A DNA stretch of 54,372 nucleotides, taken from Fimenecus sp963624605 (GTDB taxonomy: Bacteria; Bacillota; Clostridia; Oscillospirales; Acutalibacteraceae). This document shows, in pieces, positions 40,333 through 48,218 of this stretch (the first letter of the stretch is position 1; the number at the start of each line of letters is the position of its first letter). A program made the translations under genes and the position numbers. Where the stretch lies: positions 1 to 54,372 of the forward strand of contig CAVFQD010000007.1 of the NCBI GenBank assembly GCA_963624605.1, read 5' to 3'. The notes under the pieces are model-generated. The model made no database searches and was not told the origin of the DNA. It was given only the letters and a program-made list of their open reading frames with translations.

Positions 40333-41382
40333 TTAACCCTCGTAGAAGCCGCTTTCGGGCTTGATGTCGATTTTCCAACCCGTGAGGTGAGCGGCGAGGC
40401 GTGCGTTCTGACCCTTGTTGCCGATAGCGAGCGAGAGCTGATGGTCGGGAACGGTAACGTGGCAAATCTTCTTTTCAGCGTCCTCAATGTCAACCTTGAG
40501 CACATTTGCGGGAGCGAGAGCCGCCGCAATGAATTCCTCGGGATTTTCGCTGTAATTGATAATATCAATCTTTTCGCCGCCGAGAATGTCGACTATCTGA
40601 TTTACTCTTGTGCCCTTGGGACCTATGCATGCGCCGATTGCGTCAACATTTTCATCCTTTGAGTGAACGGCGATTTTCGTTCTTGCGCCTGCTTCACGGG
40701 CAACGGAGTCGATGATAACCGTACCCTCGTAAATTTCGGGAACCTCAAGCTCGAAAAGGCGTCTTACAAGACCGGGATGCTTTCTTGAAATCATAGCCTT
40801 GGGACCCTTGTCGGTGTTCTTGACATCGACGATAAATACCTTTATAAGCTGATCCTCGCGAAGAACCTCGTCGGGTACCTGCTCCGATTTCGGGAGTATT
40901 GCCTCCGCCTTGCCGATTTCAAGCGTAGCGTTGCCAGTAACGGGATCGACGCGCTGAACCTTTGCCGTAACAAGCTCCTGATTTTTTGACTGGAACTCTT
41001 CAAGAATCTGACCCTTTTCCGCGTCCCTGATTCCCTGACGGATAACATGCTTTGCGGTCTGTGCGGCAATTCTTCCGAAGTCCTTTTTGCCCAGCTTAAC
41101 CTTTACAATGTCGCCGACTTTGTATTTTTTCTTGATTTCCTGTGCGTCCTCAAGAGAAATTTCAGCGTCGGGGTCCTCAACCTCGTCAACTACCGTGCGG
41201 CAGTAATACACGTTCATTTCACTCTTTTCGGGGTCGATTTCGCAAGTGATAACATCCTTGCCGTTGTATTCTTTTTTAACGGCAACCACGATTGCACTCT
41301 GAATTTTCTCGTAGAGATACTCTGCGGGAATACCCTTTTCCTTTTCCATAAGCGCAACCGCTTCAAAAAATTCCTTATTCAT
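40333..41382 (-). CDS. nusA: Transcription termination/antitermination factor NusA
   Basis: 349 residues. Binds RNA polymerase and nascent RNA. The N-terminal domain starts NKEFFEAVALMEKEKGIPAE; S1 follows (VGDIVKVKLGKKDFGRIAAQ); KH1 and KH2 come with IGACIGPKGTRVNQIVDILG and LSLAIGNKGQNARLAAHLTG. It ends soon after KH2, lacking the acidic repeats of E. coli NusA, as normal for Firmicutes. ATG 41382 follows GGAGG and overlaps rimP by 8 bp. Confidence 0.97.
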   Translation of the reverse strand: MNKEFFEAVALMEKEKGIPAEYLYEKIQSAIVVAVKKEYNGKDVITCEIDPEKSEMNVYYCRTVVDEVEDPDAEISLEDAQEIKKKYKVGDIVKVKLGKKDFGRIAAQTAKHVIRQGIRDAEKGQILEEFQSKNQELVTAKVQRVDPVTGNATLEIGKAEAILPKSEQVPDEVLREDQLIKVFIVDVKNTDKGPKAMISRKHPGLVRRLFELEVPEIYEGTVIIDSVAREAGARTKIAVHSKDENVDAIGACIGPKGTRVNQIVDILGGEKIDIINYSENPEEFIAAALAPANVLKVDIEDAEKKICHVTVPDHQLSLAIGNKGQNARLAAHLTGWKIDIKPESGFYEG

Positions 41383-41866
41383 CTTTTTCAAAACCTCCAA
41401 AATCATCGAGCTTTACCCACGATGTGTCTTTTTTATTAAATTCAAGGGCTTCTCCGTTTTCAAGAGTAACCCTGATATCGCCGTTGTCATAAGAGGCGAG
41501 AGTACCCTTGTACTCACGCTTTCCGTTTACCGCACGGATAAATTTAACCATTACCTTTTCGCCGAGATACTTTTCAAAGTGGAAATCCCTCGTAAGCTCT
41601 CTCTCAATACCGGGTGACTGAACCTGCAAGGAGTAGCTTTGGTCGATAGGGTCGTATCTGTCGAGCGGCTCGTCGATAGAGTGGCTCATATTTACGCAGT
41701 CGTCAATGTCAACGGGTCTGTCGTCCCTGTCGATAATAATGCGGAGATACCAGTTTACGCCCTCTTTAAGGAAACGGATGTCCCACAGCTGTAAGCCGAG
41801 CTCCTCTGCAAGCGGCTTTGCGATGTCCCACACAACGGAAACGGTGTTCTTTTTCTTTTCCGCCAT
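41375..41866 (-). CDS. rimP: Ribosome maturation factor RimP
   Basis: 163 residues. Needed for 30S maturation. LGLQLWDIRFLKEGVNWYLR, IDIDDC-type motif (RPVDIDDCVNMSHSIDEPLD) and YSLQVQSPGIERELTRDFHF are family hallmarks; the C-terminal SH3-like domain follows. ATG 41866 has GGAGGG 5 bases upstream. First gene of the operon; its leader carries a hairpin and a good promoter. Confidence 0.96.
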   Translation of the reverse strand: MAEKKKNTVSVVWDIAKPLAEELGLQLWDIRFLKEGVNWYLRIIIDRDDRPVDIDDCVNMSHSIDEPLDRYDPIDQSYSLQVQSPGIERELTRDFHFEKYLGEKVMVKFIRAVNGKREYKGTLASYDNGDIRVTLENGEALEFNKKDTSWVKLDDFGGFEKDE

Positions 41867-41886
41867 AATTCCCTCCATAAAATTAA

Positions 41887-41912
41887 GAGAGCGGGTTTCA
41901 AAACCCACTCTC
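41887..41912 (-). promoter_or_regulatory. rimP leader hairpin
   Basis: In the 5' leader, 41901-41912 and 41887-41898 form a 12-bp stem (one G-T pair) with a 2-nt loop region, reading GAGAGTGGGTTT on the RNA strand. Downstream is CTTAATTTTATGGAGGG, without a terminator-like T-run. Similar hairpins ahead of rimP/ylxS are common in Firmicutes and may mediate NusA-related feedback; that is inference. Confidence 0.6.
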
Positions 41913-41937
41913 AACTTAACTATATTCGTACCTTGAC

Positions 41938-41966
41938 ATAATAACACATATCTGTTAAGAATGCAA
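41938..41966 (-). promoter_or_regulatory. Promoter of the rimP-nusA-infB operon
   Basis: On the minus strand TTGCAT (41961-41966) and TATTAT (41938-41943) are separated by 17 bp, giving a start near 41931 and a leader of about 65 nt. Confidence 0.75.
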
Positions 41967-41999
41967 GTATTTTTTTGCATATTTTTAATAGTATATATA

Positions 42000-42179
42000 T
42001 TATAAGTCATCTGCGTCCTGTACGGGTCTGTCAACCTCGGTGGGATTTCCGGTGTAGCTGCCGAGCACATCCGAGTTTATTTCCTCGTTCGAGCCGTCCC
42101 ATATATCGGCGAATTCCTGCGTGAGCTTATCGACCCTTTCCGCTGCTTCTTTGCGTGATTTTTTGTTCTTTTTACTCAT
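42000..42179 (-). CDS. 59-residue hypothetical protein upstream of rimP
   Basis: ATG 42179 with GGAGAGGAT 5 bases upstream reads 59 codons to TAA at 42000-42002. The N-terminus is very basic (MSKKNKKSRKEAAERVDKLT) and the C-terminus acidic, with SDVLGSYTGNPTEVDRPVQD and a DADDL end. No signal or membrane helix. I do not know the family. The stop lies just upstream of the rimP promoter, so it may be co-transcribed by read-through. The basic head and acidic tail suggest RNA or ribosome contact, as inference. Confidence 0.75.
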   Translation of the reverse strand: MSKKNKKSRKEAAERVDKLTQEFADIWDGSNEEINSDVLGSYTGNPTEVDRPVQDADDL

Positions 42180-42261
42180 TTTTTATCCTCTCCGACTGCG
42201 TTTGCTTTATTAGTATTGTCAAAAAAATTGTGAAAATTTATGCTTGTTTTTGATAAATTAT

Positions 42262-42307
42262 TCAACAATTCTGTTGACATTGAATTGCCAAACTGATATA
42301 ATTCAAT
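42262..42307 (+). promoter_or_regulatory. Consensus promoter of the surface protein, with two palindromes
   Basis: TTGACA (42274-42279) and TATAAT (42297-42302) are exactly 17 bp apart, the full sigma-A consensus. TCAACA (42262-42267) with TGTTGA (42272-42277) overlaps the -35. ATTGAATT (42279-42286) with AATTCAAT (42300-42307) brackets the -10. These could be operators, keeping a very strong promoter in check. Confidence 0.8.
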
Positions 42308-42362
42308 TTGTATAAAAGAGATTATGCCTATCAGCGGCGTTAATGAAGGGAAATAACGTGAT

Positions 42363-43286
42363 ATGAAAAAAGTAATGTCAGTTTTGGTTGTTTTATCATT
42401 GTTGTTCACGGTTTGCGTTCCGGCTTTCGCAGGTGCCAATGTCGACGCATTGACCGACGCTCAGCAGAAGCAGGTTGCAGACCTTGTTTTGGCTTCTGTT
42501 GAAAAGGGATACGATCCCGAAACAATAATGGGCAGAACAGTCATTAAAAATAATGTCATTGCCGGCATTACCGATTATTCGGAATATAAAACGGCTTATG
42601 ATAACGACGCTTCTTCACTCAAATCGTTGGTTTCTGCGGCTGTTGCGGCAGTTAAGGCGGATGCAGGCTTCTCGGACAGTGCTGCCGCTGCTCTTACAAC
42701 GCTTATCACGGGCGCAATCATCGATACGATTTATCCCACTGAGACTACCACAAGCGCCACAACTCAGAAGCCCGACGACTCTTCGGAGCTGAGCGAGGAT
42801 CTTCAGAAATATGTCGATGTCCTTTCAAAGCTTAACGCAACGCAGATTCAAAGCGTTCTTGTTTCCCTTATAGGCAATAAAGTTATCACTCTTGACGACG
42901 GTAAGGCAATCGTCAACGAGCTCTATAAAAACAAAACCATCACAGCCGAGGAGAGAGATACCATTTTGGCGGCAATTTCTTCGGACGAGGCTACGACCGG
43001 TGCTCTTGACAAAATCTTTGAGGGCTACACACCCGCAGATTTGGCTCAGCTTTTCAGAGGCTTCGGCGACGCTATCAGTACAATAACCTCCGCTCTTGCA
43101 AGTCTCTTTAAGAGCAACAGCAACAACAATAATAATAACGGAGGCAACAGCAACGGCGGAAGCAACTCCAACCCGACCGACATTCCCGCAACAGGCGACT
43201 ATGCAATCCCTGCGGTTACGGCGGTTGCTCTTGCGGCAGGCGCAGCGCTTATCCTTACGAGAAAGAAAAACGATAAGGACGAATAA
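42363..43286 (+). CDS. Sortase-type surface protein with IPATG anchor
   Basis: 307 residues. Signal peptide MKKVMSVLVVLSLLFTVCVP then AFA. The mature part is helical, acidic and rich in Ala/Thr/Ser, in two similar halves (about 25-120 and 140-240, each with L..Q...V). A linker of Ser-Asn-Gly (NNNNNNGGNSNGG) leads to IPATGDYAIP, a hydrophobic helix (AVTAVALAAGAALIL) and TRKKNDKDE. This is a cell-wall sorting signal with I for the usual L of LPxTG. It has a consensus promoter, so it may be abundant. Function unknown. Confidence 0.82.
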   Translation: MKKVMSVLVVLSLLFTVCVPAFAGANVDALTDAQQKQVADLVLASVEKGYDPETIMGRTVIKNNVIAGITDYSEYKTAYDNDASSLKSLVSAAVAAVKADAGFSDSAAAALTTLITGAIIDTIYPTETTTSATTQKPDDSSELSEDLQKYVDVLSKLNATQIQSVLVSLIGNKVITLDDGKAIVNELYKNKTITAEERDTILAAISSDEATTGALDKIFEGYTPADLAQLFRGFGDAISTITSALASLFKSNSNNNNNNGGNSNGGSNSNPTDIPATGDYAIPAVTAVALAAGAALILTRKKNDKDE

Positions 43287-43306
43287 TTTAATACATAACA
43301 AATTCT

Positions 43307-43337
43307 GACGCACTCGTTGAGTGCGTCTTTTGTTTTT
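43307..43337 (+). terminator. Terminator after the surface protein gene
   Basis: GACGCACTC (43307-43315) pairs perfectly with GAGTGCGTC (43319-43327), then TTTTGTTTTTG. Confidence 0.9.
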
Positions 43338-43405
43338 GCGGTTATATCATACGGCTTGAAAGTTATAGGGAACCGTGTAGGGCGGGGGCAGTACCCTTTG
43401 GGCGA

Positions 43406-43452
43406 GGTAAGAGTGAAAAGTGAAGAGTGAAGAGGTGTGGATGCTTCGCACG
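43406..43452 (+). repeat. Repeat R1 copy 3
   Basis: AAGAGTGAAAAGTGAAGAGT then GAAGAGGTGTGGATGCTTCG closely matches R1 copies at 11105 and 11685. Confidence 0.75.
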
Positions 43453-43524
43453 GATTAGAATATTACCGTAGGGACAGGGCTCGCCTCTGTCCGTCAATAA
43501 ACATGAAATTACTCGAGAAGTTCC

Positions 43525-43545
43525 GCTCCCTCGTCAGAGGGAACC
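43525..43545. repeat. Repeat R4-type terminus (remnant)
   Basis: GCTCCCTCGTCAGAGGGAAC matches the right end of R4 at 30386-30406 with one change. The left end is missing. Confidence 0.6.
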
Positions 43546-43718
43546 TATATTTGCAAATGCGGCTTGCTCCCGCCATTGACAGCGTCCTCACGGTCTGTCC
43601 GAAATCGGCACATAATTATATGAACAGAATTTTAATTATGATATTTACTATGGAAATTCTGCTTATGTTGTGATACAATATTAAGGTATATATTTTTACA
43701 ATAGGAGAGTTTTGCGAT

Positions 43719-44420
43719 ATGGCGTTTATTGAAGTCCGTAATGTAACAAAAACATATAAAACAGGCGAGGTTGAGATAAAGGCGGTTGACGAAATCGGCT
43801 TCGGAATCGAGAAGGGCGAATTTGTCGTAATTGTCGGTCCGTCAGGCGCAGGCAAAACCACAATTCTCAACATTCTCGGCGGCATGGATACGGCAACCTC
43901 GGGCACCATCTTTGTCGATAACGCAGATATTACAAAATACAATGAATCGCAGCTTACCGCGTACAGGCGCGACGATGTTGGCTTCGTTTTCCAGTTCTAC
44001 AATCTTGTCGGCAACCTCACGGCGCTTGAAAATGTAGAGCTTGCCTTGCAGATTTCAAAAAATCCTCTTGACGCTTCCGATGTGCTTAAGGAGGTCGGAC
44101 TTTCCAACAGGCTTGACAACTTCCCGTCGCAGCTTTCGGGCGGTGAGCAGCAGAGGGTATCCATTGCGAGGGCGCTTGCAAAAAATCCGAAGCTTCTTTT
44201 GTGCGACGAGCCGACGGGTGCGCTCGACTACATAACGGGCAAATCCATATTGAAGCTTTTGCAGGATACCTGCCGTGAAAAGGGCGTTACGGTAATCGTA
44301 ATCACGCACAACTCGGCGCTCGCTCCCATGGCTGATAAGGTAATCAAGGTGAAGAACGGCAGGGTTGACAAGCTTTTGCTTAATGAGAAGCCCACTCCGG
44401 TTGAATATATTGAATGGTAA
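43719..44420 (+). CDS. ABC transporter ATP-binding protein (MacB/LolD type)
   Basis: A 233-residue ATPase partner of the FtsX-type permease that follows 12 bp later. Walker A GPSGAGKTT, Q-loop region FVFQFYNLVGNLTALENVEL, signature LSGGEQQRVSIARAL, Walker B LLLCDEPTGALD and the H-loop TITHNS-like VIVITHNSAL are all present. Type VII ABC systems do mechanical work on envelope substrates rather than classical import. AGGAGAG precedes ATG 43719. Confidence 0.95.
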   Translation: MAFIEVRNVTKTYKTGEVEIKAVDEIGFGIEKGEFVVIVGPSGAGKTTILNILGGMDTATSGTIFVDNADITKYNESQLTAYRRDDVGFVFQFYNLVGNLTALENVELALQISKNPLDASDVLKEVGLSNRLDNFPSQLSGGEQQRVSIARALAKNPKLLLCDEPTGALDYITGKSILKLLQDTCREKGVTVIVITHNSALAPMADKVIKVKNGRVDKLLLNEKPTPVEYIEW

Positions 44421-44432
44421 AGGAAGAAAGAA

Positions 44433-47400
44433 ATGACAAAATCGTTACAAAAGGATTTCCGTCGTGAAGTAAAGGGCAGCTTTGCGAGATTCCTTTCCAT
44501 ACTTCTGATAGTTGCTCTCGGAACGGCTTTCTTTTCGGGAATAAAGGCGGCGACGCCCGCTATGAAATCCTCCGCAGACAAGACCTATGACTCGGAAAAT
44601 ATGATGGACATCTGTATCCAGGGCACTCTCGGTATGACGGGCAAGGACATTGTCGAGCTACTTAAAATCGCAGGAATTAAGGACGCCGAGGGCGCATACA
44701 GCGGAGATTTTCTCTGCTCGGGTACGGACAGCGAGGTTGTAACCACGGTTCTTTCGCTGACCGACAGGATAAATCTTGTAAAGGTAACCGAGGGCAGATA
44801 CCCCGAAAAGTACAACGAATGTATCGCCGATAAGCTTTTCCTTGAAAAGACGGGCTATCAGATAGGCGACACCGTGAAGCTTTCGATGGGTACGGACGAT
44901 GAAATTTCGGACACTCTCGCAACAGACGAGTTCACGATAGTCGGCGTGGGCACGACCTCTTACTATCTCAGCGACGACAGGGGTACGACCTCAATAGGCA
45001 ACGGTACCGTTGACGCTTTTCTCGTAATTCCGAAAGAGGCGTTTACCCTCACGGCTTTTACAAAAATCTTCGTTACAGTCAACGGAGCGGCTGAGCTCAA
45101 CTGCTTCTCGGGAAAATATTCGCGCCTCGTTGACAGCGTTGTTTCAAACATAAACACGATAGCCGAGAACCGTTGCAATGTCAGATACGACGAGTTCAAG
45201 AGCGAGTCGGACGAACTAATTGAAAAGGCGGAGACGCGCTTTGAAGATAAAAAGCAAAAGGCTATGACTCAGCTTGAAGCCGCATATCAGCAGCTTTCCG
45301 ACGCACAGACGGAGCTTAACACGGCGCAGGCTGAGATTGACTCACGCCGCCAGGAGATTGAGGACGCACAGGCGCTTCTTGACCTTCAGGAGGGCAGTCT
45401 TGACGAAAACAGGCAAAAGATTGAAGAGGCAAAAACAACTCTTGCGACATTGCGCACGCAGTACAACACGACTTCCGCCCAGCTTGAGCAGGTGTCGGGA
45501 ACTATTGCGAATATGGAGGAGGAGCTTCGTAAAAACGCCGGCTCAATGACTACCGAGGAATATGCGGACGCCGCTTTCCAGGTATACAGCTATAAGGCGA
45601 TGGCACAGCTCTATCAGGGTCAGCTTGCAACCCTTAAATCGGGAATCGAGCAGGCGGAGGTGCAGATAGCCAACGCCGAGCAGATATTGAACGGCAGCCC
45701 CGAGGCGATAGCCGAGGCAAGGGAAAAGCTCGCACAGGGCGACGAGGCGGTCAGAGAGGCACAGAACACGGTCTCCGACAAGCAGGAACAGCTTGACGCC
45801 GCTACCGAGGAATACAATCTTTCCAAGGACGAGCTTGTTGCGGAATTTGACTCGGCACAGGCAAAGCTTGATAAATATAAGGAAAAAATCGAAAACACCG
45901 CCGTTCCCGTATGGTATGTTACGGACAGAGAGGCTGTTTCGTCCTATGCTTCGTTTGAGAGCGACGCAAAGGGAATAAACGCCGTAGGTACTGTGTTTCC
46001 GATAATCTTCTTCCTTGTTGCGGCGCTTGTCAGCCTTACCACAATGGCAAGAATGGTCGAGGAGAGAAGAACGCAGATAGGCACATTCAAGGCTCTCGGC
46101 TATTCAAAGAAGTCGATAGTTGCAAAGTATGTGCTTTACGCCTTCCTTGCAACGCTTGTCGGCGGAATTGTCGGTGCGGTGCTCGGCGAGCTGCTTATAC
46201 CGGGACTTGTGCTGAGGACATATAAAATTATGTATGTCAACCTAACAAAGACGGCAAGCTTTGTAAATATTCCGTATGCGGTAATTTCGGTTGCGATAGC
46301 GGTACTTTGCACAACGGGAGCGGCTGTGTTTGCGTGCCGCCGCTCGTTAAAGGAAAGCCCTGCCGCGCTTATGCGACCCGAGGCTCCGAAAACAGGCAAA
46401 AAGATATTTTTGGAAAAATTCAACGGCTTTTGGATAAGGCTCAACTTCTCGCAAAAGGCGGCGTTGAGAAACCTTATGAGATATAAAAAGCGACTTTATA
46501 TGACGCTCTTCGGCGTTGCAGGCTGTATGGCACTGCTGCTTGTAGGCTTCGGCATCCGCGACTCCGTTTCGTCAATGACGAAAAATCAGTTTAACAAGAT
46601 TTGGAACTATCAAGGCACGGTTACCGTTGACGAGAGTCTTACGAGAACCGAGCGCAGACATCTTCTCTCTGAGGTTCAGGATATAGAGGGTGTTAACGAT
46701 TATCTCCAGACCTACAGAACCCTTACCTATGTAAACGCAAACGAGCAGCAGGAGAACGCATATATCCTTGTTCCGCAGAATGTCGATTATCTTTCCGACT
46801 ACATCACAATAAGAACAAGGCTCGGACACAAGCAGATAAGCATTTCCGACGACGGCGTAATCATAACCGAAAAGCTTGCCAAAATGCTCGGCGTTAAAGA
46901 GGGAGACACAGTTTCCTTTAATACCGAGAAGGACGGAAGCTCTACTGCCGAGGTGAAAATTCTCGGCGTTGCCGAAAACTATCTCTATCACTATGTTTAT
47001 ATGACCCCGACGGCATACAAGAATCTGTTCGGCGACTCTGCGGCGCTCAACACGCTTCTTTTGAGGAGTAGCGCACAGGACAACAGCGAATTTTCCAAGC
47101 AGCTTTTGCAGATTGACGGCATAACCTCGGTTACAATGAACACCGACACCCAAAAGCAGGTCGACGAGGCTATGGGCAACCTCAATATAATTGTTGCGCT
47201 GATGATTATTTCCGCGGGACTTCTTGCGATGGTCGTCCTCTATAACCTCAATAACATCAACATAACCGAGCGCAGGCGTGAGCTTGCGACCTTAAAGGTA
47301 CTCGGCTTCTATGACGGCGAGCTTGAAAGATATGTGTTCCGTGAGAACATAATCCTTACCGTTGTCGGTATGCTACTCGGCATTGTAATCGGCGTCGTTC

Positions 47401-47582
47401 TGCACTTCTTCGTAATGCGCAGCGTCGAGACCGACACGATGATGTTCGCTCGGCAGATAAAGTGGTACAGCTACATTTTCAGCATTGTGCTGACGACCGC
47501 TTTCTCAATCCTTGTAAATGTCCTGATGTCGTTTAAGCTGAGAAAGATTGATATGATAGAATCGCTCAAGAGCACAGAATAA
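44433..47582 (+). CDS. FtsX-family ABC permease with large coiled-coil extracellular domain
   Basis: 1049 residues. The first helix (about 18-38, FLSILLIVALGTAFFSGIKA) is followed by an extracellular domain that includes a long Gln/Glu/Ala coiled coil (about 265-480). Then come three helices (about 520-650) with MARMVEERRTQIGTFKALGY, the FtsX signature. A second FtsX module follows: a helix near 695-712, a second external domain, and three helices at about 910-1040 with ERRRELATLKVLGFYDGELE. This ten-helix-like layout with coiled coil is seen in Gram-positive lipid or peptide-handling exporters. Substrate unknown; no histidine kinase is adjacent. Confidence 0.92.
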   Translation: MTKSLQKDFRREVKGSFARFLSILLIVALGTAFFSGIKAATPAMKSSADKTYDSENMMDICIQGTLGMTGKDIVELLKIAGIKDAEGAYSGDFLCSGTDSEVVTTVLSLTDRINLVKVTEGRYPEKYNECIADKLFLEKTGYQIGDTVKLSMGTDDEISDTLATDEFTIVGVGTTSYYLSDDRGTTSIGNGTVDAFLVIPKEAFTLTAFTKIFVTVNGAAELNCFSGKYSRLVDSVVSNINTIAENRCNVRYDEFKSESDELIEKAETRFEDKKQKAMTQLEAAYQQLSDAQTELNTAQAEIDSRRQEIEDAQALLDLQEGSLDENRQKIEEAKTTLATLRTQYNTTSAQLEQVSGTIANMEEELRKNAGSMTTEEYADAAFQVYSYKAMAQLYQGQLATLKSGIEQAEVQIANAEQILNGSPEAIAEAREKLAQGDEAVREAQNTVSDKQEQLDAATEEYNLSKDELVAEFDSAQAKLDKYKEKIENTAVPVWYVTDREAVSSYASFESDAKGINAVGTVFPIIFFLVAALVSLTTMARMVEERRTQIGTFKALGYSKKSIVAKYVLYAFLATLVGGIVGAVLGELLIPGLVLRTYKIMYVNLTKTASFVNIPYAVISVAIAVLCTTGAAVFACRRSLKESPAALMRPEAPKTGKKIFLEKFNGFWIRLNFSQKAALRNLMRYKKRLYMTLFGVAGCMALLLVGFGIRDSVSSMTKNQFNKIWNYQGTVTVDESLTRTERRHLLSEVQDIEGVNDYLQTYRTLTYVNANEQQENAYILVPQNVDYLSDYITIRTRLGHKQISISDDGVIITEKLAKMLGVKEGDTVSFNTEKDGSSTAEVKILGVAENYLYHYVYMTPTAYKNLFGDSAALNTLLLRSSAQDNSEFSKQLLQIDGITSVTMNTDTQKQVDEAMGNLNIIVALMIISAGLLAMVVLYNLNNINITERRRELATLKVLGFYDGELERYVFRENIILTVVGMLLGIVIGVVLHFFVMRSVETDTMMFARQIKWYSYIFSIVLTTAFSILVNVLMSFKLRKIDMIESLKSTE

Positions 47583-47607
47583 ACAGAATAAAAGGAGAAA
47601 AAATACA

Positions 47608-48207
47608 ATGTTAAAGCAGTTTACTGCGCCCGCACAGGGCGAAACGGTTGCCGTTATGAAAACAAATATGGGCGACATCAAAATCAAATTTTTCGGCGAG
47701 GACGCTCCAAAGGCGGTTGAAAACTTCCTCACTCACGCAAAGAACGGATATTACGACGGCTTGATTTTCCACCGTGTAATCAAGGACTTTATGATACAGG
47801 GCGGCGACCCAAACGGTACTGGAACGGGCGGCGAGAGCATATGGGGCGAGCCTTTTGAGGACGAATTCACTCCCGAGCTCCACAATTTCAGGGGCGCTTT
47901 GTGTATGGCAAACGCAGGTCCTGCGACAAACGGCAGTCAGTTCTTTATAGTTCAGGCGAAAGAGGTTTCGGACGATATGCTCGACCAGCTTCGCTGTGCG
48001 GACGAGAGATATTTCCCCACCGAGTGTATAGAAAAGTACGAGCAGGAGGGCGGCACGCCGTGGCTCGACTATCATCATACCGTGTTCGGACAGGTAATCG
48101 AGGGTATGGATGTTGTCGATAAAATTGCCGATGTCAAGGTTGATTATTTTATGAACAAGCCGTCAAAGGATGTAGTAATTGAAAAGATAGAGCTTGAAAC
48201 AGTTTAA
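47608..48207 (+). CDS. Cyclophilin-type peptidyl-prolyl isomerase
   Basis: 199 residues. Speeds proline cis-trans turning during folding. The core is complete: VAVMKTNMGDIKIKFFGEDA, YYDGLIFHRVIKDFMIQGGD with active-site Arg, GALCMANAGPATNGSQFFIV and HHTVFGQVIEGMDVVDKI. An insertion of about 30 residues (around 118-150) is longer than in minimal cyclophilins. No signal, so cytoplasmic. AAAGGAG precedes ATG 47608. It follows the permease by 25 bp. Confidence 0.95.
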   Translation: MLKQFTAPAQGETVAVMKTNMGDIKIKFFGEDAPKAVENFLTHAKNGYYDGLIFHRVIKDFMIQGGDPNGTGTGGESIWGEPFEDEFTPELHNFRGALCMANAGPATNGSQFFIVQAKEVSDDMLDQLRCADERYFPTECIEKYEQEGGTPWLDYHHTVFGQVIEGMDVVDKIADVKVDYFMNKPSKDVVIEKIELETV

Positions 48208-48218
48208 GAGGCGTGCTT

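Larger units (their letters stand above)
43338..43718. other. Third repeat island and ABC operon promoter region
   Basis: Contains R1 copy 3 (43406-43452), a CGTAGGGACAGGGCTCGCC hairpin (about 43480-43495 right arm), and an R4-type right end (43525-43545) followed by AAATGCGGCTTGCTCCCGCC. The final 100 bp are AT-rich. TACAAT with an upstream TG (43671-43679, extended -10) probably drives the ABC genes; the -35 is poor. No gene seen. Confidence 0.6.
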
